Under the pieces are notes generated by a model. It had not been told where the DNA came from, made no database searches, and worked only from the letters and a program-made list of their open reading frames with translations. This document shows, piece after piece, positions 20,040 to 29,699 of a stretch of DNA of 64,000 bases (positions are counted from its first letter, which is position 1; each line of letters begins with the position of its first letter). The stretch is from Streptomyces sp. NK08204 (GTDB lineage Bacteria; Actinomycetota; Actinomycetes; Streptomycetales; Streptomycetaceae), in contig NZ_JAINVF010000003.1 of assembly GCF_020400585.1 (NCBI RefSeq), positions 310,001 through 374,000 of the forward strand. The letters are read 5' to 3'. The translations under genes were made by a program, and so were the position numbers.

Positions 20040-20774
20040 ATGGCCAAGCTCGAACTCCTCCCCGCCGTCGACGTCCGCGACGGCCAGGCCGTACGCCTCG
20101 TGCACGGTGAGTCCGGGACCGAAACCTCCTACGGCTCCCCGCTGGAGGCCGCCCTCGCCTGGCAGCGGTCCGGCGCCGAGTGGCTGCACCTGGTCGACCT
20201 GGACGCCGCGTTCGGCACGGGCGACAACCGCGAGCTGATCGCCGAGGTCGCCGAGCGCATGGCGGAACTGCACATCAAGGTGGAGCTGTCCGGGGGCATC
20301 CGCGACGACGCCTCCCTGGCGGCGGCCCTGGCCACCGGCTGCACCCGGGTCAACCTCGGCACCGCCGCCCTGGAGAGCCCCGAGTGGGTCGCCAAGGTCA
20401 TCGCCGAGCACGGCGACAAGATCGCCGTCGGCCTCGACGTGCGCGGCACGACCCTGCGCGGACGCGGCTGGACCCGCGACGGCGGCGACCTGTACGAGAC
20501 GCTGGAGCGCCTCGACCGGGAGGGCTGCGCCCGCTACGTCGTCACCGACATCGCCAAGGACGGCACCCTCCAGGGCCCGAACCTGGAGCTGCTGAAGAGC
20601 GTGTGCGCGGCCACCGACCGCCCGGTCGTGGCCTCCGGCGGCGTGTCGTCCCTGGACGACCTGCGTGCCATCGCCGAGCTGGTACCCCTCGGTGTCGAGG
20701 GCGCCATCGTCGGGAAGGCGCTGTACGCGAAGGCGTTCACCCTGGAAGAGGCCTTGGAGGCTGTGTCGTCATGA
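20040..20774 (+). CDS. priA: bifunctional phosphoribosyl isomerase (HisA/TrpF)
   Basis: This 244-residue (beta/alpha)8 barrel has D11 in [23 protein letters not shown], and a second acidic loop [15 protein letters not shown] (D170 is the candidate acid). In actinobacteria this enzyme, PriA, isomerises both ProFAR in histidine synthesis and phosphoribosyl anthranilate in tryptophan synthesis. No separate trpF exists in the window although trpE, trpC, trpB and trpA do, which fits that dual role. Its stop overlaps the start of the RidA gene (ATGA). Confidence 0.96.
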   Translation: MAKLELLPAVDVRDGQAVRLVHGESGTETSYGSPLEAALAWQRSGAEWLHLVDLDAAFGTGDNRELIAEVAERMAELHIKVELSGGIRDDASLAAALATGCTRVNLGTAALESPEWVAKVIAEHGDKIAVGLDVRGTTLRGRGWTRDGGDLYETLERLDREGCARYVVTDIAKDGTLQGPNLELLKSVCAATDRPVVASGGVSSLDDLRAIAELVPLGVEGAIVGKALYAKAFTLEEALEAVSS

Positions 20775-21175
20775 CGTCCGAAGCCGTGCGGCGCGTGCAG
20801 AGCGGAAGTCCCTGGGAAGAGAGTTTCGGTTTCGCGCGTGCCGTCGCGGCGGGGGACCGGGTGCTGGTGGCCGGCACGACGTCCTTCAAGGGCACCGTGC
20901 TGTACGGCGAGGGCGACCCCTACGAACAGGCCAAGGTGGCCTTCGCCGGCGCGGTCGAGGCGATCGGTGAGTTCGGGCTCGGGATCGAGTCCGTGATCCG
21001 TACACGCATGTATCTGACCCATGCGCGGGACGTGGACGCCGTGGGCCGCGCCCACAAGGAACTGTTCGACAGCGTCCGCCCGGCCTCGACCCTGCTGGTC
21101 GTCGAGGGCTTCGTCGACCCGCGCATCCTGGTCGAAGTAGAACTAGAGGCATTCAGAGGAGCCGTGGATTCATGA
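20771..21175 (+). CDS. RidA/YjgF-family protein
   Basis: This 134-residue protein has RidA-family features: [26 protein letters not shown], the segment [39 protein letters not shown] and [26 protein letters not shown]. RidA-type proteins hydrolyse reactive enamines and imines formed by PLP enzymes. It overlaps priA and hisF by four bases at each end, so it is made in step with histidine enzymes. Whether it protects against intermediates of this pathway is inference. Confidence 0.93.
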   Translation: MTSEAVRRVQSGSPWEESFGFARAVAAGDRVLVAGTTSFKGTVLYGEGDPYEQAKVAFAGAVEAIGEFGLGIESVIRTRMYLTHARDVDAVGRAHKELFDSVRPASTLLVVEGFVDPRILVEVELEAFRGAVDS

Positions 21176-21942
21176 CCCTGGCGGTTCGAGTCATCCCCTG
21201 CCTGGACGTGGACAACGGCCGGGTGGTCAAGGGCGTCAACTTCCAGAACCTGCGTGACGCGGGCGACCCCGTCGAGATGGCCAAGGTGTACGACGCCGAG
21301 GGCGCCGACGAGCTGACGTTCCTGGACATCACCGCGTCCTCGGGCAACCGGGAGACGACGTACGACGTGGTGCGCCGCACCGCCGAGCAGGTGTTCATCC
21401 CGCTGACGGTCGGCGGCGGTGTCCGCACGGCCGAGGACGTGGACAGGCTGCTGCGGGCGGGCGCCGACAAGGTGGGCGTGAACACCGCCGCGATCGCCCG
21501 CCCCGACCTGATCCGCGAGATCGCGGAGCGCTTCGGCCGGCAGGTGCTGGTCCTGTCGGTGGACGCCCGCCGCACCCCTTCCCGCAGCGGCTCGTCCGGC
21601 TCCTTCGAGGTCACCACCCATGGCGGACGCCGCGGCACCGGCATCGACGCCGTCGAGTGGGCGCACCGGGCGGCGGAACTGGGCGCCGGCGAGATCCTCC
21701 TCAACTCCATGGACGCGGACGGCACCAAGGACGGCTACGACCTGGAGATGATCGCCGCCGTCCGCAAGCACGTGACGGTGCCCGTGATCGCCTCGGGCGG
21801 CGCCGGCAAGCTGACCGACTTCCCGCCGGCGATCGAGGCGGGCGCGGACGCGGTACTGGCCGCGTCGGTGTTCCACTTCGGGGACCTGCGCATCGGCGAG
21901 GTGAAGCAGACCCTGCGGGAGGCGGGACACCCCGTCAGGTAG
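21172..21942 (+). CDS. hisF: imidazole glycerol phosphate synthase, cyclase subunit
   Basis: This 256-residue (beta/alpha)8 barrel has catalytic D12 in [16 protein letters not shown] and D131 in [10 protein letters not shown], plus [30 protein letters not shown] and [28 protein letters not shown]. With HisH it closes the imidazole ring and releases AICAR. ATG 21172 overlaps the ridA stop. It is the last gene of this his run; hisI is separated from it by four genes. Confidence 0.97.
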   Translation: MTLAVRVIPCLDVDNGRVVKGVNFQNLRDAGDPVEMAKVYDAEGADELTFLDITASSGNRETTYDVVRRTAEQVFIPLTVGGGVRTAEDVDRLLRAGADKVGVNTAAIARPDLIREIAERFGRQVLVLSVDARRTPSRSGSSGSFEVTTHGGRRGTGIDAVEWAHRAAELGAGEILLNSMDADGTKDGYDLEMIAAVRKHVTVPVIASGGAGKLTDFPPAIEAGADAVLAASVFHFGDLRIGEVKQTLREAGHPVR

Positions 21943-22048
21943 GGCGTACGGCCAAGGGCCCCGGCTGCCGGTGGTGGCCGGGGCCTTGTCGTGGCCGGAC
22001 ACCGGCGCAGGACACCACACGAGGCGCGCAGAAGGCACGGGCAAATGC

Positions 22049-22090
22049 GAAAGAGAAGTTGCGCAAAATCTATTGCGCAGTTTTTCTTTC
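22049..22090. promoter_or_regulatory. inverted repeat, candidate ArsR-family operator
   Basis: Two 18-bp arms (22049-22066 and 22073-22090) are inverted copies with three mismatches, centred on TTGCGCAA-N6-TTGCGCAG. The arms end in GAAAGA and TCTTTC. The site is an AT-rich island in otherwise GC-rich DNA and ends 17 bases before the ATG of the HTH regulator. Position and symmetry suggest autoregulation of the regulator/MFS pair. Confidence 0.65.
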
Positions 22091-22107
22091 GTATCTAGCG
22101 TGAGTGC

Positions 22108-22695
22108 ATGGCAAGCAACGAGAACCACCGGATCACGGACGTCGGAACACTCAAGGCCCTGGCGCACCCGCTGCGGGCGAACCTGTACCGGCTGTTGTGC
22201 GCCGAGCGGGTCGCGACGGCCTCCCAGCTCGCCGAGCACGTGGACGAGGCCGTGTCCCTGGTCAGCTACCACCTGCGCAAACTCGCCGAACACGGCCTGA
22301 TCGAGGAGGCCGAGCCGCAGACGGCGGACGGGCGGGAGCGCTGGTGGCAGCCCGCCTCCGACGGGGTGAGCATCCGGGACGAGGACTTCCGCGGAGAACC
22401 GGCCAAGGCCGCGGCCCACCTGGCGGCCATCCGTCTCTTCCACGACCAGCGGGCCGACCGCTACCGCCGCTACCTGGACGAGCGCCCCACCTGGAGCCCC
22501 GAGTGGAACACCGCGTCCGTGGACAGCGAGTCCCTCATGCGCCTGACCCCGGCCGAACTCACCGCGCTGCAGGGCGAGCTGGAAGAACTCCTGCGCAGGT
22601 ACGACGCGCAGGGCCGGGCCGCCGAGGCGGCCGGCGAGACCGAGGGCCGCGAGCACGTCGCGCTGTACGTGTACGGATTCCCCTTCCGCTTCTGA
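22108..22695 (+). CDS. ArsR-family winged-helix transcriptional regulator
   Basis: This 195-residue regulator has an N-terminal winged helix: TLKALAHPLRANLYRLL, ATASQLAEHVDEAVSLVSYHLRKLAEHGLIEEAE and DGRERWWQPA as the wing. The metal-site Cys of ArsR/SmtB (ELCVC) is absent, so a non-metal signal is likely. The C-terminal part (LTPAELTALQGELEELLRRY) resembles the HTH_20-type regulators that sit next to MFS exporters. It is followed 14 bp later by such a transporter. Confidence 0.9.
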   Translation: MASNENHRITDVGTLKALAHPLRANLYRLLCAERVATASQLAEHVDEAVSLVSYHLRKLAEHGLIEEAEPQTADGRERWWQPASDGVSIRDEDFRGEPAKAAAHLAAIRLFHDQRADRYRRYLDERPTWSPEWNTASVDSESLMRLTPAELTALQGELEELLRRYDAQGRAAEAAGETEGREHVALYVYGFPFRF

Positions 22696-22709
22696 GAGAG
22701 GCCGCCGCC

Positions 22710-23993
22710 GTGACCACCCTGTCCGCGCCCCCCGCCGCACAGCACCTACCGGACCTGCCCGCCCACCGCGACCCCAACGTCCTGCGCTGGCTCGGCGCCT
22801 ACACCTCCTCGATGGTCGGTGACAGCGTCTACTACGTCGCCCTGTCCTGGGCCGCGGTCCAGGACGGCACTCCCGTCCAGGCCGGGGTCGTGATGTCCGT
22901 CAGCGCGCTGCCCAGGGCCTTACTCATGCTCGGCGGCGGAGTCGTCGCCGACCGGCTGGGCCCGCGCCGGGTCGTCATCGGCAGCGACACCGTCCGCTGC
23001 GGGGCCGTCCTCGCGGTGGCGGCCCTGCTCTTCCTCACCGGCCCCGGGCTGTGGCCGCTCGCCCTGCTGGCCCTGGTCTTCGGGACCGTCGACGCCGTGT
23101 TCATGCCCGCCGTCGGGGCACTGCCCGCGCGGATCACCGGACGCGACCAGCTCGCCCGGGTCCAGGGCATGCGCGGCCTCGCCATCAGGTTCGCGAGCGT
23201 GGCCGGCGCCCCGCTCGGCGGACTCGGCGTGGCGCTGGGCGGAGCGCCCGCCGCCTTCGCCGTCGCGGGCCTGCTCATCGCCGTCTCCATACCGCTGCTG
23301 ATCCTCGTACGGGTCCGCGGCCTGCCCGCGGACAGCACGGACGGGGACCGGTCCCGGAGCGTCGACGCGGACGCCTCTCGGGGCACCGGGTGGAGCGATC
23401 TCGTGGACGGGCTGCGCTACATCCGCCGGCACCGGGTGCTCGCCCCGCTCATGGCGGCCATCGCCCTCGGTGACCTCGGCTTCGTCGGCCCGCTCAACGT
23501 CGGCCTCACCCTCCTCGCCGACCGGCGCGGCTGGGGCGCCTCCGATGTGGGCTGGGTGCTCGCCGGGTTCGGCGTCGGCGCGGGCGCCGCCTCGCTGCTG
23601 CTGGCCGTCCGGGGCCGGCTGCCCCGGGCCGGGCTGGTCGCCGGGTGCACGATCATCGGTGGGTCGGTGGCCATCGGCACGCTCGGCTGTGTTCCCGCTC
23701 TCGCCGGGGCCGTGGGCACCGCCCTGCTCATCGGCCTGTTCGCCGGGCTCAGCGGCGCGATGTGCGGGGCCCTGCTGCAGACCCACGCCGACCCCGCCTA
23801 CCTGGGCCGGGTCACTGCCGTCGCCGGCCTGGTGAGCCTCGGTCTCGCCCCGCTGAGCATGCCCTTCGCCGCCGCCGCGATCGGGGCGTGGGGACCCGGC
23901 CCGGTCTTCGTGGTCAGCGCCCTCGTCTGCGGCCTCGGCGGTGTCGTCACCCTCGTCGCCCCGCACCTGCGCCGCGCCGAACTGCCCCGCTGA
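22710..23993 (+). CDS. MFS transporter
   Basis: This 427-residue protein has about 12 hydrophobic segments, with the motif-A-like loop GGGVVADRLGPRRVVIGSD after TM2. It resembles the MFS_3/enterobactin exporter-like group (LRWLGAYTSSMVGDSVYYVALSW at the N-terminus). The start is GTG 22710 after GAGAGAGG. It is probably expressed with and controlled by the ArsR-type protein upstream. The substrate is unknown. Confidence 0.9.
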   Translation: MTTLSAPPAAQHLPDLPAHRDPNVLRWLGAYTSSMVGDSVYYVALSWAAVQDGTPVQAGVVMSVSALPRALLMLGGGVVADRLGPRRVVIGSDTVRCGAVLAVAALLFLTGPGLWPLALLALVFGTVDAVFMPAVGALPARITGRDQLARVQGMRGLAIRFASVAGAPLGGLGVALGGAPAAFAVAGLLIAVSIPLLILVRVRGLPADSTDGDRSRSVDADASRGTGWSDLVDGLRYIRRHRVLAPLMAAIALGDLGFVGPLNVGLTLLADRRGWGASDVGWVLAGFGVGAGAASLLLAVRGRLPRAGLVAGCTIIGGSVAIGTLGCVPALAGAVGTALLIGLFAGLSGAMCGALLQTHADPAYLGRVTAVAGLVSLGLAPLSMPFAAAAIGAWGPGPVFVVSALVCGLGGVVTLVAPHLRRAELPR

Positions 23994-23996
23994 CGT

Positions 23997-24395
23997 TCAC
24001 CGCCCGGGCTGGGTCAGCTGCACCAGGTTGCCGACGGTGTCGTCGAAGACCGCGGCCAGCACCGGCCCCTGCTCCTGCGGCGGATGCGTGAAGCGGACAC
24101 CGAGGCCGCGCAGCCGGTCGTACTCCGCTCGCAGATCGTCCACGGAGAAGACGATGCACGGGATGCCCGCCTCGTAGAGGGCCGTGCGGTAGGGCTCCGC
24201 GATGGGGCCCTGGCCGGGCTCCAGCAGCAGCTGGAGGTCCGGCTGCGCCCCACCGGGTGCCCCGACCGTGACGAACAGCGTGCCCCCGCCCAGATCCAGG
24301 TGCGTGCGGGTCTCGAAGCCCAGGACACCCGTGTAGAAGGCGTGCGCCGTGGCCACGTCGTCCACGTACACGCTGGTCATCGCGACCTTGATCAC
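23997..24395 (-). CDS. VOC-superfamily (glyoxalase/dioxygenase-like) protein
   Basis: This 132-residue protein has the two beta-alpha-beta-beta-beta modules of the vicinal oxygen chelate fold: VYVDDVATAHAFYTGVLGFE and GIPCIVFSVDDLRAEYDRLRGLGVRF, ending TVGNLVQLTQ. Small proteins of this kind act on or bind small molecules, but the substrate cannot be told. GTG 24395 has GGAAGG nine bases upstream. Its stop lies four bases from the convergent MFS stop. Confidence 0.88.
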   Translation of the reverse strand: MIKVAMTSVYVDDVATAHAFYTGVLGFETRTHLDLGGGTLFVTVGAPGGAQPDLQLLLEPGQGPIAEPYRTALYEAGIPCIVFSVDDLRAEYDRLRGLGVRFTHPPQEQGPVLAAVFDDTVGNLVQLTQPGR

Positions 24396-24415
24396 GGCGA
24401 GGCGCCTTCCGGGTC

Positions 24416-25051
24416 TCAGATGCCCAGTCGCCGGGACTCGTGCAGCCGGGTGATCGCCTCCGTCTCGCCGTCCAGGTCCACCCTGGCCGCGCTCTGCCGG
24501 CCGAACGCGAACAGGAGCAGCTCCGAGGGCTCGCCGGTCGCCGTCACCACCGGCGTACCGCGGTGGGCGACGGCCGTCTGGCCGTTCGGGCGCCGCAGGA
24601 CCAGGCCCGTGGGCACACCCCGGCCGAGCAGACGGGCGGTGCGCTCCAGACGGGACCAGAGCGCGTCCTGGAAGACGGCGTCCAGCTCGCGCGGCGACCA
24701 GTCCGGCTGCGCCCGGCGCACGTCCTCCGTGTGGACGTAGAACTCGACGATGTTGGCCGCCTCGTCGATCTGCTTGAGGGCGAACGGCGAGAAGCGCGGC
24801 GGACCGGTACGGATGAGCTGGATCAGCTCCTCGTACGGTTTCGCCGCGTACTCGTCCATGACCTTCTCCAGACGAGCCGCGAGAGGCTTGATCAGCGTGC
24901 CCCCGGCCGCGTCCGGGCGCCGCTCGCGCACCACCACGTGCGCGGCCAGATCCCGCGTCCGCCAGCCCTCGCACAGGGTCGGCGCATCCGGTCCGGCGGT
25001 TTCCAAGAGGTCGGCGAGCAGGAGCCGTTCACGCTTGGCAAAGGTCGACAT
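24416..25051 (-). CDS. TIGR03085-type metal-binding protein
   Basis: This 211-residue protein has the DinB/maleylpyruvate-isomerase-like helical-bundle features: [45 protein letters not shown] at the N-terminus, with the metal-site His in DLAAHV, and [19 protein letters not shown] in the middle. That pattern matches TIGR03085, an actinobacterial family without an assigned reaction. It is 20 bp upstream of the VOC protein on the same strand and divergent from hisI. Confidence 0.87.
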   Translation of the reverse strand: MSTFAKRERLLLADLLETAGPDAPTLCEGWRTRDLAAHVVVRERRPDAAGGTLIKPLAARLEKVMDEYAAKPYEELIQLIRTGPPRFSPFALKQIDEAANIVEFYVHTEDVRRAQPDWSPRELDAVFQDALWSRLERTARLLGRGVPTGLVLRRPNGQTAVAHRGTPVVTATGEPSELLLFAFGRQSAARVDLDGETEAITRLHESRRLGI

Positions 25052-25133
25052 GTGGTCAGCCTACGACCAGGTGATCCGTCCGCCCAGCCGGCGCGTCCCG
25101 TCACCGCCGGTGCCGCACGGCACAATGGCACCC

Positions 25134-25538
25134 ATGACCAGTACGACCGGTACCCCCCGGCCCAGCAGCCGCCTCGCCCCTGAGATCGCCGCACGTCTCA
25201 AGCGCAGCGCCGACGGACTCCTGCCCGCCATCGCCCAGCAGTACGACACCGGTGAGGTGCTCATGCTCGGCTGGATGGACGACGAGGCGCTGCACCGGAC
25301 CCTCACCACCGGCCGTTGCACGTACTGGTCACGCAGCCGGCAGGAGTACTGGGTCAAGGGCGACACCTCGGGCCACTTCCAGTGGGTGAAGTCGGTCGCG
25401 CTCGACTGCGACGCCGACACCCTGCTGGTCAAGGTCGACCAGGTGGGCGCGGCCTGCCACACCGGCGCGCGCACCTGCTTCGACGAGGACGTATTGCTCA
25501 AGGACGCCGATTCCGGCGCGTCCGGGCCGCATCAGTAA
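25134..25538 (+). CDS. hisI: phosphoribosyl-AMP cyclohydrolase
   Basis: This 134-residue protein has [64 protein letters not shown] and the zinc-site Cys residues of [10 protein letters not shown] (described here by its motifs: WMDDEAL, YWSRSR, DCDAD). It opens the adenine ring of PR-AMP in step three of histidine synthesis. It is monofunctional; no HisE domain is fused. ATG 25134 is used; ATG 25125 is an alternative. trpE begins only 11 bp after its stop, so hisI and trpE look co-transcribed. Confidence 0.95.
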   Translation: MTSTTGTPRPSSRLAPEIAARLKRSADGLLPAIAQQYDTGEVLMLGWMDDEALHRTLTTGRCTYWSRSRQEYWVKGDTSGHFQWVKSVALDCDADTLLVKVDQVGAACHTGARTCFDEDVLLKDADSGASGPHQ

Positions 25539-25549
25539 GGTCAGTCGCC

Positions 25550-27028
25550 ATGGACCTCGAGACCTTCCGCAAGCTCGCCACCGACCGGCGCGTCGTCCCG
25601 GTCACGCGCAAGCTCCTCGTCGACGGCGACACCCCCGTGGCGCTGTACCGCAAGCTCGCCGCCGAACGCTCCGGCACCTTCCTGCTGGAGTCCGCGGAGA
25701 ACGGCCGCTCCTGGTCCCGGTACTCCTTCGTGGGCGTACGCTCCGACGCCACGCTGACCACGCGGGACGGCCAGGCCCACTGGCTCGGCACCCCGCCCGT
25801 CGGCGTCCCGGTCGACGGCGACCCGCTCGCCGCCCTCCGCGCCACGATCCAGGCCCTGCACACCCCCCACCAGGACGGCATGCCGCCCTTCACCGGCGGC
25901 ATGGTCGGCTACCTCGGCTACGACATCGTCCGCCGCCTGGAGAAGATCGGCCCCGGCGAGCGCGACGACCTCCGGCTGCCCGAGCTGACCATGCTCCTCA
26001 CCAGTGACCTCGCCGTCATGGACCACTGGGAGGGCTCGGTGCTGCTGATCGCCAACGCGATCAACCACAACGACCTCGACACCGGGGTGGACGAGGCCTA
26101 CGCGGACGCCGTGGCCCGGCTCGACGCCATGGAGGCCGACCTCGCCCGCCCGGTCGCCCAGCCCCCGGCCGTCCTGCCGCCCTCGGAGCTGCCCGAGTAC
26201 ACCGCACGGTGGGGCGGCCCCGACTTCCAGGTGGCCGTCGAGGACATCAAGGAGCGCATCCGCGCGGGCGAGGCCTTCCAGGTCGTGCCCTCCCAGCGCT
26301 TCGAGACCCCCTGCACGGCGAGCGCACTCGACGTCTACCGCGTGCTGAGGGCCACGAACCCGTCGCCGTACATGTACCTGTTCCGCTTCGACGGTTTCGA
26401 CGTGGTCGGCTCGTCCCCCGAGGCGCTGGTCAAGGTCGAGGACGGGCGCGCGATGGTCCACCCCATCGCCGGGACCCGGCACCGAGGCGCCACCCCGCAG
26501 GAGGACCAGGCCCTCGCCGAGGAACTGCTCGCCGACCCCAAGGAGCGCGCCGAGCACCTGATGCTGGTCGACCTGGGGCGCAACGACCTGGGCCGGGTCT
26601 GCGAGCCCGGCTCCGTCGAGGTCGTGGACTTCATGTCCATCGAGCGCTACTCGCACGTGATGCACATCGTCTCCACGGTCACCGGCAAGGTGGCCGAGGG
26701 CCGCACCGCCTTCGACGTGCTCACCGCATGCTTCCCGGCGGGCACCCTCTCCGGTGCGCCCAAGCCGCGCGCGATGCAGATCATCGACGAGCTGGAGCCG
26801 TCCCGGCGCGGCCTGTACGGCGGTTGCGTCGGCTATCTGGACTTCGCCGGCGACTCCGACACGGCCATCGCCATCCGCACCGCCCTGCTGCGCGATGGCA
26901 CGGCGTACGTCCAGGCCGGAGCCGGCGTCGTCGCCGACTCCGACCCGGTCGCGGAGGACCAGGAGTGCCGCAACAAGGCGGCGGCGGTCCTCCGCGCGGT
27001 GCACACGGCCAACCGGCTCAGCTCGTAG
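25550..27028 (+). CDS. trpE: anthranilate synthase component I
   Basis: This 492-residue chorismate-utilising enzyme carries the N-terminal feedback-site region ([19 protein letters not shown]) and the catalytic half with [26 protein letters not shown] text, [45 protein letters not shown] and [22 protein letters not shown]. It makes anthranilate from chorismate with glutamine-derived ammonia. No TrpG is fused or adjacent. The 11-bp gap after hisI leaves no room for a Trp-rich leader peptide of the sort described upstream of trpE in S. venezuelae. Confidence 0.97.
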   Translation: MDLETFRKLATDRRVVPVTRKLLVDGDTPVALYRKLAAERSGTFLLESAENGRSWSRYSFVGVRSDATLTTRDGQAHWLGTPPVGVPVDGDPLAALRATIQALHTPHQDGMPPFTGGMVGYLGYDIVRRLEKIGPGERDDLRLPELTMLLTSDLAVMDHWEGSVLLIANAINHNDLDTGVDEAYADAVARLDAMEADLARPVAQPPAVLPPSELPEYTARWGGPDFQVAVEDIKERIRAGEAFQVVPSQRFETPCTASALDVYRVLRATNPSPYMYLFRFDGFDVVGSSPEALVKVEDGRAMVHPIAGTRHRGATPQEDQALAEELLADPKERAEHLMLVDLGRNDLGRVCEPGSVEVVDFMSIERYSHVMHIVSTVTGKVAEGRTAFDVLTACFPAGTLSGAPKPRAMQIIDELEPSRRGLYGGCVGYLDFAGDSDTAIAIRTALLRDGTAYVQAGAGVVADSDPVAEDQECRNKAAAVLRAVHTANRLSS

Positions 27029-27034
27029 GAAGGC

Positions 27035-28249
27035 TCAGCCGGTGAACGCGGCGGTGCCGTTCGGGACGCCGAGCCCGGACGGGCCGTCGTACCCCGTGGT
27101 GGCGGTGCACAGGTAGGACCCGCCGCAGCTGCCGTTGGAGCCGGTGGTCACGTCGTACAGCGCCGAGGTGTGGGCGTAGGGGAAGGACGCCGGGTAGGAG
27201 CCGGAGGAGGGGCTGCCGGCCAGCGCGTAGACCGCCGCGATCAGCGGGGACGAGACGCTGGTGCCGCCGAAGACCATCCAGCCGGTGCCCTGGCCGTAGG
27301 TGTCGTACACCGCGACGCCGGTGTTGGGGTCGGCGACCGCCGAGACGTCCGCGACGGTGCGGTTGGCGCAGCCGGTGTCCTTCTGCCAGGTGGGCTTGGC
27401 GTCGTACGCGGAGCAGCCGGAGCCGGCCCCGTTCCACACCGTGTCGGTCCAGCCGCGCGTGGTGGACGAGGTCTTCAGGGACGTACCGCCCACGGCCGTC
27501 ACGTACTTGGACGCGGCCGGGTACTCGACGCCGTAGCCGCTGTCGCCGGAGGAGACGGTGATGGCGACACCCGGGTGGTTGAAGTACGAGGAGTCGTACG
27601 ACGCGTCGTTGGAGGACTCGGAGCCGCCGTAGCTGTTGGAGACGAACTTGGCGCCCAGCCGGACCGCGGTGTTCACGGCCGTGCCGAGGTTGGTCATGGT
27701 CGCCGAACTGGCCTCCACCAGCAGGATCTTGCAGTTCGGGCAGGCCGCGCTGACCATGTCGAGGTCGAGGGCGATCTCCTCCCCCCAGCCGGAGTTGCCG
27801 CGCGGGTACTTGGTGCCGCCGGTCTGGTCCACCTTCTGGAAGCAGCCGTTGGCGGTGGTGCAGGCCGGCAGACCGTACTGGGAGCGGTAGACGGCGAGGT
27901 CGGCCTCTGCGTTCGGGTTGTCGTAGGCGTCGACGATCGCCACGGTCTGGCCCGAACCGCCGGTCGCGGACGGCAGGTTGTACGCGGCCTGGAGCGAGGC
28001 GGGGCCGTAGCCGGAGGGTGTGGCGGCGGCCGTCAGGCCGCTCTCGGCGTGCGCCGACACCGGGGTGCCCGCGGTGACCTTGAGGGCGTTGCACGCCATC
28101 TCGTCCTTCGCCGTCGGGACGGCACACGAGCGGGCGACGGTGACTGCGTGCGAGGAGGTGGCCTGGGCCGCCTGGCCGACCGGTGCGGCGAGCGCGAGGG
28201 CGGCGGTGGCGAGCGTGGCCACGGCGGTGAGGGATACGGTTCTGCGCAA
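27035..28249 (-). CDS. secreted S53 (sedolisin-like) serine peptidase
   Basis: This 404-residue protein has a Sec signal peptide ending around GQAAQA. The catalytic features are GEEIALDLDMV (Glu and Asp of the Ser-Glu-Asp triad), SSGDSGYG (oxyanion Asp) and GGTSVSSPLIAAVYAL (nucleophile Ser). The segment before the catalytic domain is only about 60 residues, too short for the usual pro-kumamolisin propeptide, so activation may differ from classical sedolisins. There are several Cys pairs (CTTANGC, CPNC, CSAYD, SCGGSYLC). It converges on trpE with a six-base gap and separates trpE from the other trp-region genes. Confidence 0.92.
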   Translation of the reverse strand: MRRTVSLTAVATLATAALALAAPVGQAAQATSSHAVTVARSCAVPTAKDEMACNALKVTAGTPVSAHAESGLTAAATPSGYGPASLQAAYNLPSATGGSGQTVAIVDAYDNPNAEADLAVYRSQYGLPACTTANGCFQKVDQTGGTKYPRGNSGWGEEIALDLDMVSAACPNCKILLVEASSATMTNLGTAVNTAVRLGAKFVSNSYGGSESSNDASYDSSYFNHPGVAITVSSGDSGYGVEYPAASKYVTAVGGTSLKTSSTTRGWTDTVWNGAGSGCSAYDAKPTWQKDTGCANRTVADVSAVADPNTGVAVYDTYGQGTGWMVFGGTSVSSPLIAAVYALAGSPSSGSYPASFPYAHTSALYDVTTGSNGSCGGSYLCTATTGYDGPSGLGVPNGTAAFTG

Positions 28250-28521
28250 CGTACGTCCTCCGCGAGGTGGGTGAACCGGGAAGGTGCGTGGGGGGTGCGC
28301 GGTGCGACCGCGGCGCGGGGTGAACGCCAGGGCCGCGCAGAACCTATGGATGTCGAGGGCACGTCAACAAGGTCCAGGGGGGGAGCCGGTATGTTCCTTT
28401 GCCGTTCCTGTGCGCTTCCTGCCGAACCCATGAGCCGTACTCGAAGACGTCATGAGGAGAACGTGGCCTCACCATGGCTTGACGGAACCCGGGTGCGGGT
28501 TCGCCCGGGGTGCAGGCGATA

Positions 28522-29160
28522 GTGGAGTACGTGACTGCCGTACCTCACTCCCGTTCCGAAGCCGCCGCGCCCGCCCGGTCCGGCCGGCGCAGCCTCGCCG
28601 TCGCCCTGCTGTGCGGCGCGCTCGGCGCGGCCGTGACCCTGCTCGCCACCCGGCAGCGCTGGTCGCAGGGCAGCGCGACAGTGGCCGGCGGTGCCTTCCG
28701 CCTCACCGCCAAGGGCAGCGACGTCACGGGCGTCCCCGCGGCCCTCGCCGTCGTGGGCCTCGCCGCGCTCGTCGCCGTCTTCGCCGTCCGCAAGGCCGGC
28801 CGCCTCGCCGTCGCCGCGCTGCTCACGCTCTCCGGCGCGGGCATCGTCGCCGCCTCCCTCGTCGGCGCCTCCGACAGCTCGGCGCTGGACGACAAGGCCG
28901 CCAGGGCGGCCGGCGACAGCTCCGCCACCGTCGCCGCGCTCAGCCACACCGGCTGGCCCTACGTCGCGGCCGCCGGCGGCGCCCTCATCCTCCTCGCCGG
29001 CCTGCTCGCCCTGCGCTACGGCAGCCTGTGGCCCGCCATGTCCGGCCGCTACGAACGCGGCACCGACCGTCCGCGCCGCACGGCCCGCCCGGTCGACCCC
29101 GAGCGCCCGGAGGAGATGTGGAAGGCGCTGGACCGCGGAGAGGACCCGACCGGGGCCTGA
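28522..29160 (+). CDS. TIGR02234 tryptophan-region membrane protein
   Basis: This protein of about 212 residues has four hydrophobic segments (SLAVALLCGALGAAVTLLA, ALAVVGLAALVAVFAV, VAALLTLSGAGIVAASLVG, YVAAAGGALILLAGLLAL) and the family motif ATRQRW before a polar loop. The C-terminal tail is charged and ends PERPEEMWKALDRGEDPTG. The Trp_oprn_chp family is found next to trp genes in actinobacteria; its role is not established. The start is uncertain among GTG 28510, 28522 and 28531, none with a strong ribosome site. Confidence 0.87.
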   Translation: MEYVTAVPHSRSEAAAPARSGRRSLAVALLCGALGAAVTLLATRQRWSQGSATVAGGAFRLTAKGSDVTGVPAALAVVGLAALVAVFAVRKAGRLAVAALLTLSGAGIVAASLVGASDSSALDDKAARAAGDSSATVAALSHTGWPYVAAAGGALILLAGLLALRYGSLWPAMSGRYERGTDRPRRTARPVDPERPEEMWKALDRGEDPTGA

Positions 29161-29329
29161 CCGCAAACCCGCCCCACGGACGTCCCGTGCCGGGGGTGTG
29201 GTGAATCAGACTCCACCCCCGCGTCCGGGGCGCGCGGGCGTACGGGAGAATGGGCGACGAGCGTCCGGCTTCGGACAGGCGGACGGGCTCGGAAACGCTA
29301 CGACTCATACAAGCAACGAGGAGCAAGTC

Positions 29330-29587
29330 ATGGCGGGCAGCGAACACGGTCACACCCCGGCCGCCTGGACCGGTGTCACCATCGTCTTCATCGGTTTCTG
29401 CGTCTCGGGCGCCTTCACGGTGATGGCCGAGCCGGTCGGCTTCTGGGCCGGCATGGCGATCGCGGTTCTCGGCGGCGTCGTCGGCGCCGCCATGAGCGCC
29501 ATGGGCCTCGGTATGCCGAAGGAGGCGCACCGCGCCCCGCACGCGACCCCGGTCGCGACCCCTGAGCCGGCCGGCGCCGAGAGCTGA
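29330..29587 (+). CDS. HGxxPAAW family small membrane protein
   Basis: This 85-residue protein starts MAGSEHGHTPAAWTGVTIVF, matching the motif that names the family. It has two hydrophobic helices (VTIVFIGFCVSGAFTVMA and GFWAGMAIAVLGGVVGAAMSAMG) and an Ala/Pro/Thr-rich tail. GAGGAG lies upstream of ATG 29330. It is normally found in the trp region of streptomycetes. Function is unknown. A perfect 21-bp hairpin follows. Confidence 0.88.
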   Translation: MAGSEHGHTPAAWTGVTIVFIGFCVSGAFTVMAEPVGFWAGMAIAVLGGVVGAAMSAMGLGMPKEAHRAPHATPVATPEPAGAES

Positions 29588-29604
29588 GCGGCGGCGACGC
29601 TTCC

Positions 29605-29653
29605 CGCGAGGGGCGGCCCCGCACCGGAAACGGGTGCGGGGCCGCCCCTCGCG
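29605..29653. terminator. 21-bp perfect hairpin terminator
   Basis: CGCGAGGGGCGGCCCCGCAC and one further base pair with an exact inverted copy across a seven-base loop (29626-29632). It lies 18 bases after the HGxxPAAW stop and should separate that gene from the DUF2752 gene. No T-run follows. Confidence 0.88.
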
Positions 29654-29699
29654 TATGCACGGGACGCGCACCGGGCGCGTGCGGGGCAGAATGCGAGGC

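Noticed and set aside
25539..25549. Trp leader peptide/attenuator before trpE
   Set aside because: Only 11 bases separate hisI and trpE, so there is no room for one here.
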